From: Histoplasma ohiense
Taxonomy: Eukaryota; Ascomycota; Eurotiomycetes; Onygenales; Ajellomycetaceae
Assembly (NCBI GenBank): GCA_017607445.1
Contig: JAEVHH010000001.1
Coordinates: forward strand, 1-64,000
Direction: 5' to 3'
DNA: 64,000 nucleotides
The translations under genes were made by a program, and so were the position numbers. The notes beneath the pieces are model-generated. The model worked only from the letters and a program-made list of their open reading frames with translations. It ran no database searches and had not been told where the DNA came from. Positions 12,778 to 25,954 of this stretch are shown piece after piece. Every line of letters starts with the position of its first letter. Positions within the stretch are counted from its first letter, which is position 1.

Positions 12778-13035
12778 TATACAGAGAGTCATTCAATTCA
12801 TTCATGAATTTAATGAGATTTATATAATATTATATAAGATTATATTACAGTATTTTTTTCAGAGAAAAAATTGATTTTTCTATAATATAAAAAGAGAATT
12901 TATATATTCTATAATCTCAATATCTAATCATTAAATCTGAATTTTTTGAATATATTATTATATTATCTTTTATATTTTAATTTTTGTAGAGTTTTAAAAA
13001 TTTTTATAATATAAATAATTAATTTTTATACTACT
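12778..13035. other. AT-rich spacer, no gene seen
   Basis: The sequence is dominated by A and T runs. No repeat, RNA gene or reading frame is supported. Confidence 0.55.
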
Positions 13036-15490
13036 ATTTATGTAGATATATTATCTGCAATAAATATATTCTTTATAATAAATATATTATTTATAATGAA
13101 TATATTATCTGCAATAAATATATTATCTACAATAAATACATTATCTGCAATAGATGTATTATCTGTAATAGATGTACTATCTACAACAAATATATTATCT
13201 GTAATAGATGTATTATATACAATAGATATATTATCTACAACAAATACAGCATCTGCAATAGATATATTATTTATAATAAATATATTATCTACAATAAATA
13301 CATCATCTGTAATGAATGTATTATCTGCAATAAATATACTATCTGTAATAAATATACTATCTGTAATAAATACATTATCTGCAATGAATATACTATCTGT
13401 AATAAATACATTATTTGTAATGAATGTATTATTTGCAATGAATATACTATCTGCAATAAATATACTATCTATAATGAATGTACTATTTGCAATGAATATA
13501 CTATCTATAATAAATATACTATCTACAATGAATTCATCATCTGCAATGAATATACTATCTATAATAAATATACTATCTACAATGAATTCATCATCTGCAA
13601 TGAATGTACTATCTGCAATGAATGTACTATCTACAATAGATATACTATCTGCAATAAATATACTATCTATAATAAATGTACTATCTACAATGAATTTATC
13701 ATCTGCAATAGATACATCATCTGCAATAAATATACTATCTGCAATAAATATACTATCTATAATAAATGTACTATCTACAATGAATTTATCATCTGCAATA
13801 GATACATCATCTGCAATGAATGTACTATTTGCAATGAATGTACTATCTGCAATGGATGTACTATCTGCAACAGATGTACTATCTGCATCAAATGCATCAT
13901 CTGCAATGAATGCATCATCTGCAATGAATGTACTATCTGCACTGAATGCATCATCTGCAACAGATGTACTATCTGCAACAGATGTACTATCTGCATTGAA
14001 TGCATCATCTGCAATGGATGCACCATCTGCAATGGATGTACTATCTGCACTGAATGCATCATCTGCAATGAATGTACTATCTGCAACAGATGTACTATCT
14101 GCACTGGATGCACTATCTGCAATGAATGTACTATCTGCAACAAATGCACCATCTGCAATAAATGTACTATTTACAATGAATTTATCATCTGCAATGAATG
14201 TACTATTTGCAATGAATATACTATCTGTAATAAATATACTATCTGCAATAAATTCATCATCTGCAATGAATGTACTATCTGCAATGAATGTACTATCTGC
14301 AACAGATGTACTATCTGCATCGAATGCATCATCTGCAATGAATGCATCATCTGCAATGAATGTACTATCTGCACTGGATGTATCATCTGCAATGGATGTA
14401 CTATCTGCAACAGATGTACTATCTGCACTGAATGCATCATCTGCAATAGATGTACTATCTGCACTGAATGCATCATCTGCAACAGATGTACTATCTGCAA
14501 CAGATGTATTATCTGCATCAGATGCATCATCTGCAACAGATATACTATCTGCACTGAATGCATCATCTGCAATAGATGTACTATTTGCAACAGATGTACT
14601 ATCTGCATCAGATGCACCATCTGCAATGGATGTACTATCTGCAACAAATGCATCATATGCAATAAATGTACTATTTACAATGAATTTATCATCTGCAACA
14701 GATACATCATCTGCAATGAATGTACTATTTGCAATGAATATACTATCTGTAATAAATATACTATCTGCAATGAATTCATCATCTGCAATGAATGTACTAT
14801 CTGCAATGGATGTACTATCTCCATTGAATGCATCATCTGCAATGAATGTACTATCTGCACTGAATGCATCATCTGCAACAGATGTACTATCTGCACTGAA
14901 TGCATCATCTGCAATGAATGTACTATCTGCAACAGATGTACTATCTGCACTGAATGCATCATCTGCAATGGATGTACTATCTGCAACAAATGCATCATCT
15001 GCAATAGATGTACTATCTGCAATGAATGTACTATTTGCAATGAATGCATCATCTGCAATAAATGTACTATCTGCAACAAATGCACCACCTGCAACAAATT
15101 GTGAGGGGTGAATACAGTGTGAAGAGTGAATAGCAGAAGATAGTAGATAGTATAGTGAATGATAATAACAGTAGTAATTGTAGTAGTAGTAATAATAGTA
15201 GCTAATTTCTAAGAAGAAAAAGAAAGAGAGAAGAAGATGTATGAAATACATACATTCATATATATATATATACATATAGAAATAGCAGTAGTGAGAATAT
15301 AATGAAAAGAGATAAGAATAAAAGAAGAGAGTACAAAGAAAATAAATAAACAAGTGCATTACACAAATGCATTGGATGCATCATCTGCAACAGATGTACT
15401 ATCCGCACTGAATGCATCATCTGCAATGAATGTACTATCTGCAATGAATGTACTATCTGTAATCAATGTATTATCTGCAATGAATTTATT
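13036..15490. repeat. 18-bp satellite array (AATGAATGTACTATCTGC)
   Basis: About 130 units of an 18-bp repeat are present, interrupted once by a solo LTR at 15100-15363. Because 18 is a multiple of three and the unit lacks stops in several frames, long open frames appear on both strands (a hexapeptide MNVLSA on plus, ADSTFI on minus). The simultaneous openness of opposing frames argues against a protein. The left end is AT-richer (AATAAATATATTATCTGC), and C content rises to the right, so a mutational gradient runs along the array. Confidence 0.9.
15100..15363 (-). mobile_element. Solo LTR of the small LTR element family
   Basis: This 264-bp LTR begins TGTGAGG and ends GCATTACA. It sits inside the 18-bp satellite and is flanked by a perfect CAAAT duplication (15095-15099 and 15364-15368). 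It is much less decayed than the copy at 11815. Confidence 0.9.
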
Positions 15491-15732
15491 GTACTATCTT
15501 CAAATAAGCTGCCTACACAGTGTATATTGTACAAATCTGATAGATATTATAGATAGTGTAAATTATGCTTATAATTATATACAATATCTAAACAGTATAT
15601 AAGATATATAAACTTATTGTAATGGATTTGCCACTGATTAATCAGATGTTATCATTGATGTGAATTGAACTGTTTATATCATCTGTGCAGTTCATACAAT
15701 CTATCTCAAGTTCTCAACAGCATCATCAACAC
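15491..15732. other. Spacer, no gene seen
   Basis: This is moderately AT-rich unique sequence between the satellite and an LTR fragment, with nothing recognisable. Confidence 0.5.
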
Positions 15733-15870
15733 ACTTGACACTATTCTGATAATAGATTACAAATTGATTAAGATAAGAAAGTGAAAAGAGAGTAGAAGAA
15801 AAGATCATACAATAAAAGTTCTTATAGTAGAGATATATTGAGATATAAGATGAAAGAATGATAAAATACT
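15733..15870 (-). mobile_element. LTR fragment of Ty3 family A
   Basis: The stretch CACTATTCTGATAATAGATT and what follows match the first about 140 bp of the family A LTR in the same orientation as at 3936. The internal part and other end are missing. Confidence 0.65.
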
Positions 15871-16889
15871 TTTCAGTCATATAATCTCTTTCTGTTATAG
15901 ATTCTTCATCATTGTCATTAGCAATCTACTTCAGTATATCATTATTTGGAAAGAGGCTAGAAGTAACTGAGTGTTCTGATCAATGCAGCAAAGCAGTATA
16001 AGAACTATCAACTTATTCAACAAGAAATTTATTCTCTTGACTGACAGATCTCATCTCTTTCAACTCTTCAGATGTAGAGAAGTCAGATACTGACTTTCAG
16101 TCAATTGTGTTTTCTGCCTCAGAGAGTAGCAACATTCTTGATTGACATATGAGCCACAGTGGTGCATGAGCTGCAGAAGATTGTTTAGAGATGTTATTTG
16201 TAGCACTGCTGATTCTTAAGATCTCTTGAATAAGAGTGTGACTGTTGTCAGTGGCAATGTATGAAAGAGACATCTGAGAATCTAAATAGTTGGGAAGATG
16301 AGTAGTTCTGACAGGCTGTTTGAGAGGTTTAGCAACTGAGTGAGACTTCTTAATAGCTTGAAGTAGAGGGAGAGATGGCTCTTGAAGCTAATATAGATCA
16401 GAATATGAAAAACATCACTGAAATTATGCTTCTCAGAACAGATAGTGCATTTGAGAATAGAACAATGTATGATTTTAAGCAAACAGTCTACTCAATCTTA
16501 GACTGTCTGTTCATTCATCCACATAGCAACAAGTGTTCTCCTTCTCATGAACCCACTCTACAGTTGCACAAACTCTAACATTCTTCCACTTCACACTCCA
16601 CTATAGCATTGATAGACAACTCATCAAATAGAGACATTGATGCAGTCATTGATTCAGAAGAGCTTTCTCTGTCTGATCTCAAATCTAATCTATTGACAGA
16701 ACTAGAGTGCTTCTGCATGCAGCTCAAATACTATTATATATTCACTGAAGAATCTCTGAAATGACTTCAAAATAATGCTGACAGCAGCTGTGGTTGTTGA
16801 GCTCAAGATCTGATAAGAATAAAAATTAAATCTCAGTATCAATCTACTTTTATATGATTCTGAGATCTCAACTACTTTACAATTTTTAA
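15871..16889. other. Region downstream of the SNF2 pseudogene, no confident gene
   Basis: Only short open stretches of about 65 codons are seen on either strand. This may hold the 3' untranslated region of the SNF2 gene and further decayed sequence. No motif is recognised. Confidence 0.4.
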
Positions 16890-17339
16890 TCAAGCTGTAT
16901 CTCTTGCATTCAATTCATTCTAGCATAGAGTCATTTGCTTCTTGACATTATTCTGCATCTGAAGTGACATTTGCTGAAACTCTTCACAGAGAAGCTGTCA
17001 GTTGATAATCATGCACTCAATATTCAAATTCTGACATATAAGACAGTATGTGAATGTTCATTTGTTTTTCTGCTCAATGTACTGAATACAAACAATCATC
17101 TGTTCCTTCTGTGAACTCAACCACTCCAGCCTGAACAGAATGAGATACCGGGCACACACACATGTGAACTCAGTGCCGAGAAGATTGATGGTGCTGATCA
17201 GTATGTCAGAGAACTCAACTGCTTTGTCATCTTCATCAAATGACTTATCACTGTTGAATGAGTATACAAGATCATCACAGTTCTGTCCCTTCAATTCACT
17301 GTGCACTGCTTTAGCATTGAGACTCTGATTGCATAGCCA

Positions 17340-17404
17340 CTATTCAGTTGGTCAGTATTTCAGAAGTCAGAAAGCCAGACTGTTTGAGTGAGACAGAGAC
17401 TTAC
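17340..17404 (-). other. Intron 2 of the SNF2 pseudogene
   Basis: The donor is GTAAGTC, the acceptor GAATAG, and ACTGAC is a candidate branch site. The 65-nt length explains the frame change within the C-terminal helicase lobe and joins HILEY to WLCNQSLNAKAVHSELKG. Confidence 0.85.
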
Positions 17405-19290
17405 ATATTCAAGAATATGCATCACAACAGAAAAGAAGCACATGATGATCAGCTTCTCTCTTCAATCCTCAAAGTCATGTGTGCTCTGTGCAGTTCTGAT
17501 AATGTCCATGAGTCTGTCACATTTTTCACTGTCTTGAATCAGAGTATCAAGATTTTGAATATAGAGTGATGTGAATGGGTTGATCAGCCAATCATTTTCC
17601 CTGAGCTCCTTCTTGATGAGGGCAAGCTCTGGGTTTTTCAACATGAGATTGAGAAGCCTGGGAAAGATTGTGAGGATTTAGTTGTGTCAAGAGATCTTAA
17701 AGAAGCTGTGGAAGCTCATCTGAGGTTCAGCTTTCTTTGCTCACTGATTTGCTGGCAGACTGTTGTATCAGAAAACCCTTTTCTGATACTGTTTCTCAAC
17801 ATGTTTCTTGATATCAGTCTTCAGTTGCTTGATTCTGTGGAGATACTTCTCAGACAGATAACACTCAACATTCTTGTGCTCATTTGATGGTAATCAGACA
17901 ATGGGCTTGGAGAATCAGGAAGCTTCAGATGACTGACAGATCATGAGATTTTTCATCAGATCTTCAAACTTCTCAGTCAGCTGCTGTAGAGACTGCTGTT
18001 CTCTAAGAGACATCTTCTGACCAGTGCTGTGGGTCTTCAGAAGTGATCTGATATTTTTTATAAGTTGATCAAATGATTCAGAGCAGTCATTCTGCAGACT
18101 GTGGTGCTGTTGCCACTGCTTTGTATAAAGAACATTCATTCAGTGTTTCATATTCTCTGAGCTGTGATCACAGAGAGTACTGCTTAGAATTCAGATTCAT
18201 GGCAAGTCATCAGCTTATCTTCCTCTGAACTTGACAAACAGATCAACTAATCCAGTGTTGTTTTTTTTCTGATGAAACTCATTGCAGATGACCACACCCC
18301 ATGCAGGGAAAACTAACTCTTGTCTTCAAAGAGGTGATGTGGAAGCAGCAGGTTTTTTCCTGATATATCTGTTGACATGATTAAGATAAGAGGCAGGAGT
18401 TGTGATGATCATATACTGATGATGATGATGCTCTGTTCCACTGCTGGGGATATCTAAACAATCATGATTGCTGTCAAAGTTGAAAATGAATCTGTGATTC
18501 AGATGTTCAAGGGATGTCTGCATCACATTGCCATGTGTCAGAAACAGGCTGAGCCTCAGAATGTTTTTCTTGCCATTTGCAATGATGATGACAAATTGAT
18601 GGGCCCATGAGTAGAGAAGACTCTTTGGTACAAGCACAAGAAAAGGTCCACTGAAGACCTTGATATGACATGCAGTAACTCCATATTTGACACAGTGACA
18701 TAACATTGGAAAGAGTCTCTGTGAAGGGCACTTGAGCAGTGATTCATTGGCACTGGTGGGCTCAGCCTGGTTGGGGGGTAGATGTTGATTGGGAAATTTT
18801 TTGATATGATTGGAGTTGGCCTTAAGCCAGATGGATATGGTAAGTAGAATGTAAACAATTATTGTCTTACCAAGACTCATCTGATCTGTGAGAATGCTGC
18901 CTCCTTGAGGTTTACAATTTTGCTGAAGAATTCAATAGATGTCAAAGAGTTGATAAGCAAATGATTTCATCTGCATATTCTGGATTTTGATGGGTCTTCT
19001 TGAATGAGTTCCATTGTTACTGAACTTGTCTGGCAGCAGATAGAATTGCTGAAACTCAGAGAATAAGACAGAGATGAGCTGTTCACAGAGATCAATCAAG
19101 GCTGAAATACTCTGTTGAAGCACTGCATCTGCTGTCAGATCAATAACATCATCATTATCATTATTTTGATTATCATTGACTGACATTGTGGAGACTGGAG
19201 CTTCTTCATCATCAGACAGCTGTCAGTGTTCCTCTTCACTTGAATTGGTAGAGTAAATCTCATCCACATTCCAATCGATTGACTCATTAT

Positions 19291-19459
19291 CTAAGCAATA
19301 TTAGCACTAGTTAGCTCCAGCAGTGGCAACAGCAACAACTTATTCCAATTACTGATCACTGATTTGAGAAGAGAAAGGTTTCTCAGATTGTCTATTTCTG
19401 ACTGAGCATACATTATCAGTGACTGAGTTGCAAGAGAATATCTAAGACTAAGATTATAC
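19291..19459 (-). other. Intron 1 of the SNF2 pseudogene
   Basis: On the minus strand the donor is GTATAATC and the acceptor TTGCTTAG, with GCTAAC upstream as a candidate branch site. Its 169 nt shift the frame by one, matching the frame change observed between the flanking exons. Confidence 0.75.
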
Positions 19460-21122
19460 CTTTGTTCTTGCCCTTACAATCAATCTTATTACCCCCATCA
19501 CTGGTGGTAGAAGAAACTCCATTGTTTGTGCCAGGACTCTCACTCTCAGATGAATTTCAATCATCAGATTTGTTGTTGTCATCATCCCCAGCAGCATCAG
19601 TTTTACTGTTGGTATGATTGATTGTGTCGATGTCAGTGATATCTGAACCATTGTCCAAACCACTGAAAGGCTGCGCAGGAGCGGTTATTGAGGAAGAAGA
19701 ATTGATATAGAGCATACAGATTTTGAGTTTGAGATGTGCAGAGGTTATACTGTCATCATCATAAGCTGCATCATCTGTATTGTCAGCACAGTTGGTTGGG
19801 TTTGTGCAGGGACTTTCAGAATCATTCTCCAATCCACTAGAAAGCTGTGCTGGAGCAGAGGTGAGCTGTGAGGTAGCAGGATTGACAGAGGGCATTGAAG
19901 AATCCAATCTAGTGTGTGGAGTTGATTCCATGGAATGTTTCTTGAAAATAATGATGATGGATTGTGTAGAGATGGGGATTGTTGAGGGGTTCTGAGTTGT
20001 TGAGATCTGATTCTGACTGCAATCATCTAAGTCATCATTATGATGCTCTGAGAATTGGTCATACAAATCATTCTATTCTATGTTAGCTCTAAGATCAAAA
20101 GAAGGAAAGAAAGAAAGGACTAAATATAACTCTACAAAGTAATGATCATTCAGATTTACTGACAACTTCAATGACAACTCAATCACCATGAGTTCAAGGT
20201 CATTGCAATGGTGATTATGAACAAGGTTGAGAATGGCAGTGTGAAGATTGTGTGTGTTCTTGAGACAGATGGCATTTGACAGATCATGTTCTCTCTGATA
20301 TAGTACTATGAAGTAAGATTATAGCTTGGCTTCATCAATGCCACTGTTCTCACCAATTAAACCCATCATCTTGTCAAAGTTGAGAGCAGACAATTGACTC
20401 ATTCTCTGTGAGATCTCAGAGTAATCATCACAGATATCAGAGAGAAGAAAAAAGAATGAGAGATTTCTGACTTCATGACTCTCAAAGAATATCTTGATAA
20501 TACAGCTCCTCAGCAGTTTCTCAGAACTGATCATTGACAATGACAATGCTGTTTTTCTAACATTCAGCTGAGACAATTTTGAAGTCTTAATCTGCTTGAA
20601 TTGATCAGAGGATTCTAAGATGTTCAGATCACTCAAATCACTGCTGAAGAAAGACTGTTGTTGTCTTCTTTTGTGAGAATGTAATCTAAGACTTGATGAC
20701 TCAAAGCAGAAATCATCAGCACTCTCATCTGTACTTTCACTATAGCTACTTGAGCACTTTCTGAGTCTTACACAGTGTCTTGACACTCTCAATGAGCTAC
20801 TGAGGTGTTTTTCAATCTTATTCTTGATTTGATGCTTGAGATATAAGGCCCGGGTATATAGACCATTGACTACCTCAGAGTTATTCTGGTTTGACAAGAC
20901 ACAGCTGAGAAACTTGGCAAGGTTGTCTCTCAACATCTGCTTGACATGAGAGGAGACACCTGTCTGAGTGTAGAACTGATGATAGAGATCATACTTAACA
21001 AGCAGCTTTCTGATAACCTTGTCAACAGATGACAGCTTGAACAGCAGAATGTCTATAAGTTCACAAAACTTCTCTGCAGACTGCAGTGCTCTTTCAGATT
21101 CAATGTTGTGTGCATGAGGCAT

Positions 21123-21736
21123 GTTGTAACACTGATCTAATCAGTCAGTAATAACTTTCTAATGTGTAAATGATGATGTGAAGCTTGCTATCAATGATAA
21201 AATGCAGGGAGAAAATAGAGAATGGTTGTAAAGAGCTAAAACAGAGGAACAGCTTGAAATCAATGAAGTTTTAAAGTGATTTGGTATCAGATGAACACTA
21301 AGCAATTAGTGCATTGAGCTCTCTCTTTATTATGAAGGAATAGAGAAAGGCTGACAATTCTGACAGATGAATGAAAGAGAGTGATAAAGAAGAGAGCTGG
21401 AAGTGACAGTTGTAGAGGTTAATAAATATGACAACATGGGTTGCTAAGCAAGAGATTGGAGAATCAGTGAATTGAAAGAAGTGAACAGAAAGAGACAGAA
21501 GAAAGAGATATTAATACAAGAAGATGATCAATGAACTATACAACATAAAAACAGCCTTCAACCACTGAACAGATGAATGTATACTCTATATATAGTCTCA
21601 TCAATGAAACAGATGAATAAATTACACCATCTGTATAGATCTGCAAACAGAATTACCTAGTCTATCAGAACAGCACATAGTATCTGCTATGGTATTATTA
21701 GTTAAATGATTTGCTATCAGTATGAACTAAAAAAAT
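21123..21736. other. Intergenic region upstream of SNF2
   Basis: No gene is recognised. It would contain the SNF2 promoter, but no specific signal can be named. Confidence 0.4.
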
Positions 21737-21997
21737 CTACACAATGATATCATCTGCATCATCTGTATCATTGGTATCATCTGTATCATTGATATCATCA
21801 GTATCATCAGTATCATCTGTGTCATCTGAATCATCTGTAAACTCTCTAAATTTGCCCTCATCTCTGAACAGACACACAATTCTGATTCTCTGAGGAATGC
21901 ACATCAGAGTGAGACTGTAGACTGAACTGATCAGATGTGCTGACTGCACAGACTGTATTGTTGATAAAAACTGTATCAACCTCAACTGTTCAAACAA
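21737..21997 (-). CDS. Small acidic-tail open frame, unrecognised
   Basis: An 86-codon open frame ends in a run of aspartate-threonine repeats (DDTDDT) encoded by a 9-bp tandem repeat at about 21751-21840. The first half (MFEQLRLIQFLSTIQSVQS) matches nothing I recognise. It may be a chance frame created by the repeat, or a fragment of a larger decayed gene. Confidence 0.25.
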   Translation of the reverse strand: MFEQLRLIQFLSTIQSVQSAHLISSVYSLTLMCIPQRIRIVCLFRDEGKFREFTDDSDDTDDTDDTDDINDTDDTNDTDDADDIIV

Positions 21998-22537
21998 CCC
22001 ATGGATTCAGAATGCAATCATGCTTTTATTGAGTGTCATGCCAACTGCACTGTTCACATAATTCTAACCCTAAGATATGTCATGATATATCTTGATATTT
22101 TATAGTGAAGATGATGCCAGCTCCAGGCATAGAATATCTAAGATCATCAAATCATTCATAAAGATGCAGATGTCAAGACAAGATGCAGTTGAGAAATCAA
22201 AAATATATAAGTTCACTACAACTAACTTTCTCAACACTACTAAGCAATCTTGACAGCCTCATGACATCTATGTATGTACAGTATATGAACAGTACATACA
22301 TTTAAGTTAACTAACTTATCATTCAATGTCAATCTTTCAATCAACAATAAATATCTACACTTCTGATAAAGTTTAAATGATGAAAGAAAGTTTTTTCATT
22401 GTGGTGACAACTAGTAGACAAGTCAAATGCCATTCTAAATAGAAACAAAAAGAAACAAAGATCAAGATGATAACTCTAAAATATTATCAAGCACAGAAAA
22501 AATCAGTTGAGTGCTAGATCTGCTAACTTCATCTCTA
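21998..22537. other. Region downstream of the SF1 helicase, no gene seen
   Basis: No open frame or repeat is supported. It probably contains the 3' end of the SF1 transcript. Confidence 0.4.
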
Positions 22538-25500
22538 TCAATCTGATTGTTGATTTTCTTCTGACTCATCCCAGGCTGATGTGTCCATGTTGTCAACATC
22601 ATTGAAAGGACTGAGGTTGAGTGGATTCTCAATCTGACCCCATTCAGCATCTGACCCATTCTCTAAGATTTCTCCCTCTTTGATGGTGGTATAGTTACTG
22701 TTGGTAGTGGGAATGGCAGTGCTATATTCAAGACCAATGTGCTTGAAGGTGAAATTCTTGAGACAGATATAGAAGATGCAAGTCTGTCTGAAGTGACTGA
22801 TCACACACTGAAAATAATGTACACCACAATGTTCCTGGGTACAGTCAAGGGCATTGATATTGATGATGACATAGCAGACATGATGAGCATGAGAGAGTCC
22901 AACATTGAGGCAGTTGAGCTCACAGAGAAAACTGATTTTCTTCTCAACAATCAGATCAAAGATGACAATGGAACACTCATCTCTCTGAAAGTCATCAATC
23001 TTGTGAAGAAGGATCTTGCCATACTCAGAGTCTAAGGTCTCCTGGAGATGAGTGATTACAGCAGTGTACACGAGATACTGATCATTGTAGAGTGTCAGAA
23101 TCACAATGTTGTTGGTGGGGATACCAACTGTGGTGTGAAGAGAGACAACAAGGTCACACACAAAGATGATGTTGGGAAGATTGCTGAGTGAGTGAGTGGT
23201 TGGATTGACAGAGACAGTGCTGTCAATCAGATTGATCATGACAGAGGCTGATGGAATTTCAAAGCATTTCTTGTTGAACTTCTCAACATCACAGATTCAG
23301 ATGGTGGTCTGTTGAACATCAGAAGCATCTAACAGCAAGCTCTGATAGAAGATATCAGACACAACAGCACTGACTGAAGGATGTGAGTGATGTTGAGTAT
23401 CAAATGTGTCAACTTGAACATCAGCTTCAATCAGATGAATGAACAGAGACTGATGAATCTGAAGCTTGAAATTGTTGCTGGCATTGTTCAACATGATTGT
23501 AGAGTATAGCTGAAATTCATCACCGACAAATATGTAGATCTGAGGATTATAGTGAGTGATGATAGATCAATTCTTCATCTCAGAAGCTTTGATCATCTCA
23601 TCAACAACAATGACATCTGAATTGATATAGTTGTAGATCTTGATGACTGCAGTCTGAGAAAGAATGGAAAACAGAACATTGATATTCTGAAGAACATTCT
23701 GACACAGCTTGAAGATGAGCTCATTCAGCTTTTTGATCATCTCAGAATTGTTGTTGAGGAGACTCTGTGAGAATTGATTATAGAGTCAGCAGAGTGGTGC
23801 ATAGCAAGTAATGTCTTCTACATGGGGCTTGATGAGGTCAGCAAAGTGCAGCATCCATATACTCAGACTGAGGAAAAGATGAGCAAGTCATGAGTCATTG
23901 AATCTGAGATGTCAATGCAAGTCAGTGGTGATTTGAGTGTAGCTCTTGTACACAATAGAGATGGTAATGATCTGAGAGATGTCCTCTGTGAGATTAGCAA
24001 CATCAACTATCTGCAGTCAGTTGTCACAGAAGAAACTGCATTTGTCTTCAGCTTCAGCTCAGATGATATTCTCATCTGTGATAATGGAATGAATGCAAAT
24101 GATGATCAGCTCAGTGATTGACTTGTCAGTGTCAGAACTCTGAAGATAGTCACCATGCTTCTTCTTCAGAGCATTGTACATCATGATGATGAGTTTGTTG
24201 ACTGGCTCATTGAATGGGACAGTGATGAGAAGCTGATGCTTGACACCTTCAACTTCATTCTTTGAAGTCCCAACAAATGGAAGCATTGTGTGAGTGATTC
24301 AGTAAGACTTGCTGGTTCCAGATGATCTCTGAAAGAGACCCACCTCTTCAATCAGAAACAGCAAGCTGTTCATTGCAAGGGTCTGCTTGGTGTTGAACTC
24401 AGTGGTTAAATAAACATTGTTGATCAGGCCCAGGCGTTCACTGCTCTTGATCAACTTGTAGATGTTGACACAGTGAAGGTGGGTGGACTGAAGATCATTG
24501 GCTAAGAGGAACTTGAGCATATCAATCTTTTGTGGTGAAAGTCTATCATTCTGAAACTTGTGAAGACTTGTGATCTGAAGGCAAAAGAGTATGATGGACT
24601 GAATTGCTTGAACAAGCACCAGAATACCACAGGCACTGACTACTGTGAAACACAATTCAGATACTGTCTGAGCCTTCATGGAATCAACTGATTCAAAGGG
24701 TACATGGGAGGGAGTGGGATCATCAGCTCAACAAAGCTCTTGCTTGATCCAGGGACAGATGACATACAGACTGAGATGAGACAAAGATGTGAAGAAGAGA
24801 TGATCAACAACACAGACAGATCAACTTAAGAGAGAGTCATTAACATTCAGATCAAAGTTGATCTTAAGACTGTCATCTGACTGCAGACAGTATTTGGTAT
24901 CTTCAGAGATACAGAGAAAGATATAGTAACAACAGTTGTCTGCTTCAGAGATGATCATCAGATGAATATGAGTTGACTGCTGATCAAGACCAGCTCTGAG
25001 CTGTGTTTGAGTCTCATTCTCAATAATCATTTCAAAATCAAGAACTGTGATGTACTTCTTCAGATTGGTGAAAGAGACCTGCTGTTCAATCTGATACTGA
25101 GGACACTGATCAGATTCAGAGTAGTCTCCAACCTGGATGAAGACACAGTTGAGATGATCAGAATACCACTTGAAGAGGTTGTTCATCAGAGAATTTGCAG
25201 GGTTGTGGAACTGTTGAATGAAGTCTTCAAGAAGAGTGTCGAAGTCTGAGCTTCTAACAATCATGGAGACCCTGGCAGGTGATGGATTGCTGGACAAGAA
25301 CAGATTGTGAATGACATTGATCTGAATATACTGTGACTTAAAGTCTCAATCAGCAAATATATCATAAGCATGGATGTTGTTGACATCTGTGTTGTGTTGT
25401 TCAAAGGCATAGTTGAATTCAAAGAGGTAATAGAAATCACAGAGTTCTTCAAAGCAATATATCAAGTTCTTAACCTTGTTCAGAAGAACCTCAGTGCTGA

Positions 25501-25954
25501 TATTGTTGCAGGCAGTGATCTTGTAAGACCTCATATGCTGTGGCAGAAGACAGATTGCTGCATGATATCTTTCTTTGAAAATGATCACAGAATCAAAGAC
25601 TGTAATCTCCAGGTTCAAAATGGTCTTGTACTCCTTCTTGACATGAGTTATCAGATTGACACAGATGTGAGAGATGTTTTTCTGAATGTTGATGCAGAGC
25701 TCTTCAATGATCTGTTTCTTCTTGAGAAAATAGAGAGCAGCACAGTGGATATAATGCTGAGATGTCTTGTAAGCTGAATGATTGAATCTGTATATGATGT
25801 CAGACATGAGTCTGTTCTTCTGACCACAGTCAGATGCAGCTAAGATATCATCTCTGTCATCAGCATTGAATTCTGAGATGTTGTTTTCCTTGCCAGCTGA
25901 GGACCTGGGTGTTTTATTTTTGCTGCAAGTATTGAATTTGTGTCTGAGTGCCAT
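22538..25954 (-). pseudogene. SF1 helicase (UPF1/Sen1-like), subtelomeric pseudogene
   Basis: One uninterrupted frame of 1139 codons, without introns or frameshifts, is broken by eleven in-frame stops, every one TGA. The start ATG at 25954 has A at -3 and G at +4. Helicase motifs appear in order: Walker A near residue 543 reads QRSSGTSKSY (QGPPGTGKS expected); motif II VIVVDE near 781; motif III VGDEFQL near 800; motif IV THHSHPS-type TQHHSHPSVSA (R to H); motif V KIDDFQRDE (GFQGDE expected) near 985; motif VI VGLSHAHH (LSRAR expected) near 1018. Every lost residue fits a G-to-A or C-to-T change. Working relatives unwind RNA or DNA using ATP; this copy cannot bind ATP. A second, split fragment of the same gene lies at 35582-57062. 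Confidence 0.9.

Larger units (their letters stand above)
16890..21122 (-). pseudogene. SNF2-family DNA-dependent ATPase/helicase, subtelomeric pseudogene
   Basis: Three exons, 21122-19460, 19290-17405 and 17339-16890, sum to 3999 nt (1333 codons including the stop). The introns (169 and 65 nt) shift the frame by exactly the amount needed to join the exons. Residues 1-690 are a serine- and acid-rich N-terminal region. A Walker A motif DQMSLGKT lies near residue 691, followed by VLVPKSLLYSW, a box II NEFH near residue 891 (DEFH expected), and the C-terminal helicase lobe with ILISTINLLGT. Motif VI reads QKEQMIVCIQYIEQKNK near residue 1270: both conserved arginines are lost and GQ has become EQ. 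Premature stops are mostly TGA. Such proteins remodel chromatin or DNA. This copy cannot work. The gene points toward the telomere, as its two helicase neighbours do. Confidence 0.88.

Noticed and set aside
13038..15359. A 773-codon minus-strand frame with a hydrophobic start and ADSTFI repeats, and a 671-codon plus-strand frame
   Set aside because: The hydrophobic start is a translated LTR and the rest is the 18-bp satellite, which is open on both strands at once.
25370..25777. A 135-codon plus-strand open frame, and a related one at 35617-35892
   Set aside because: Both are antisense to the SF1 helicase frame; the second is its duplicated fragment.
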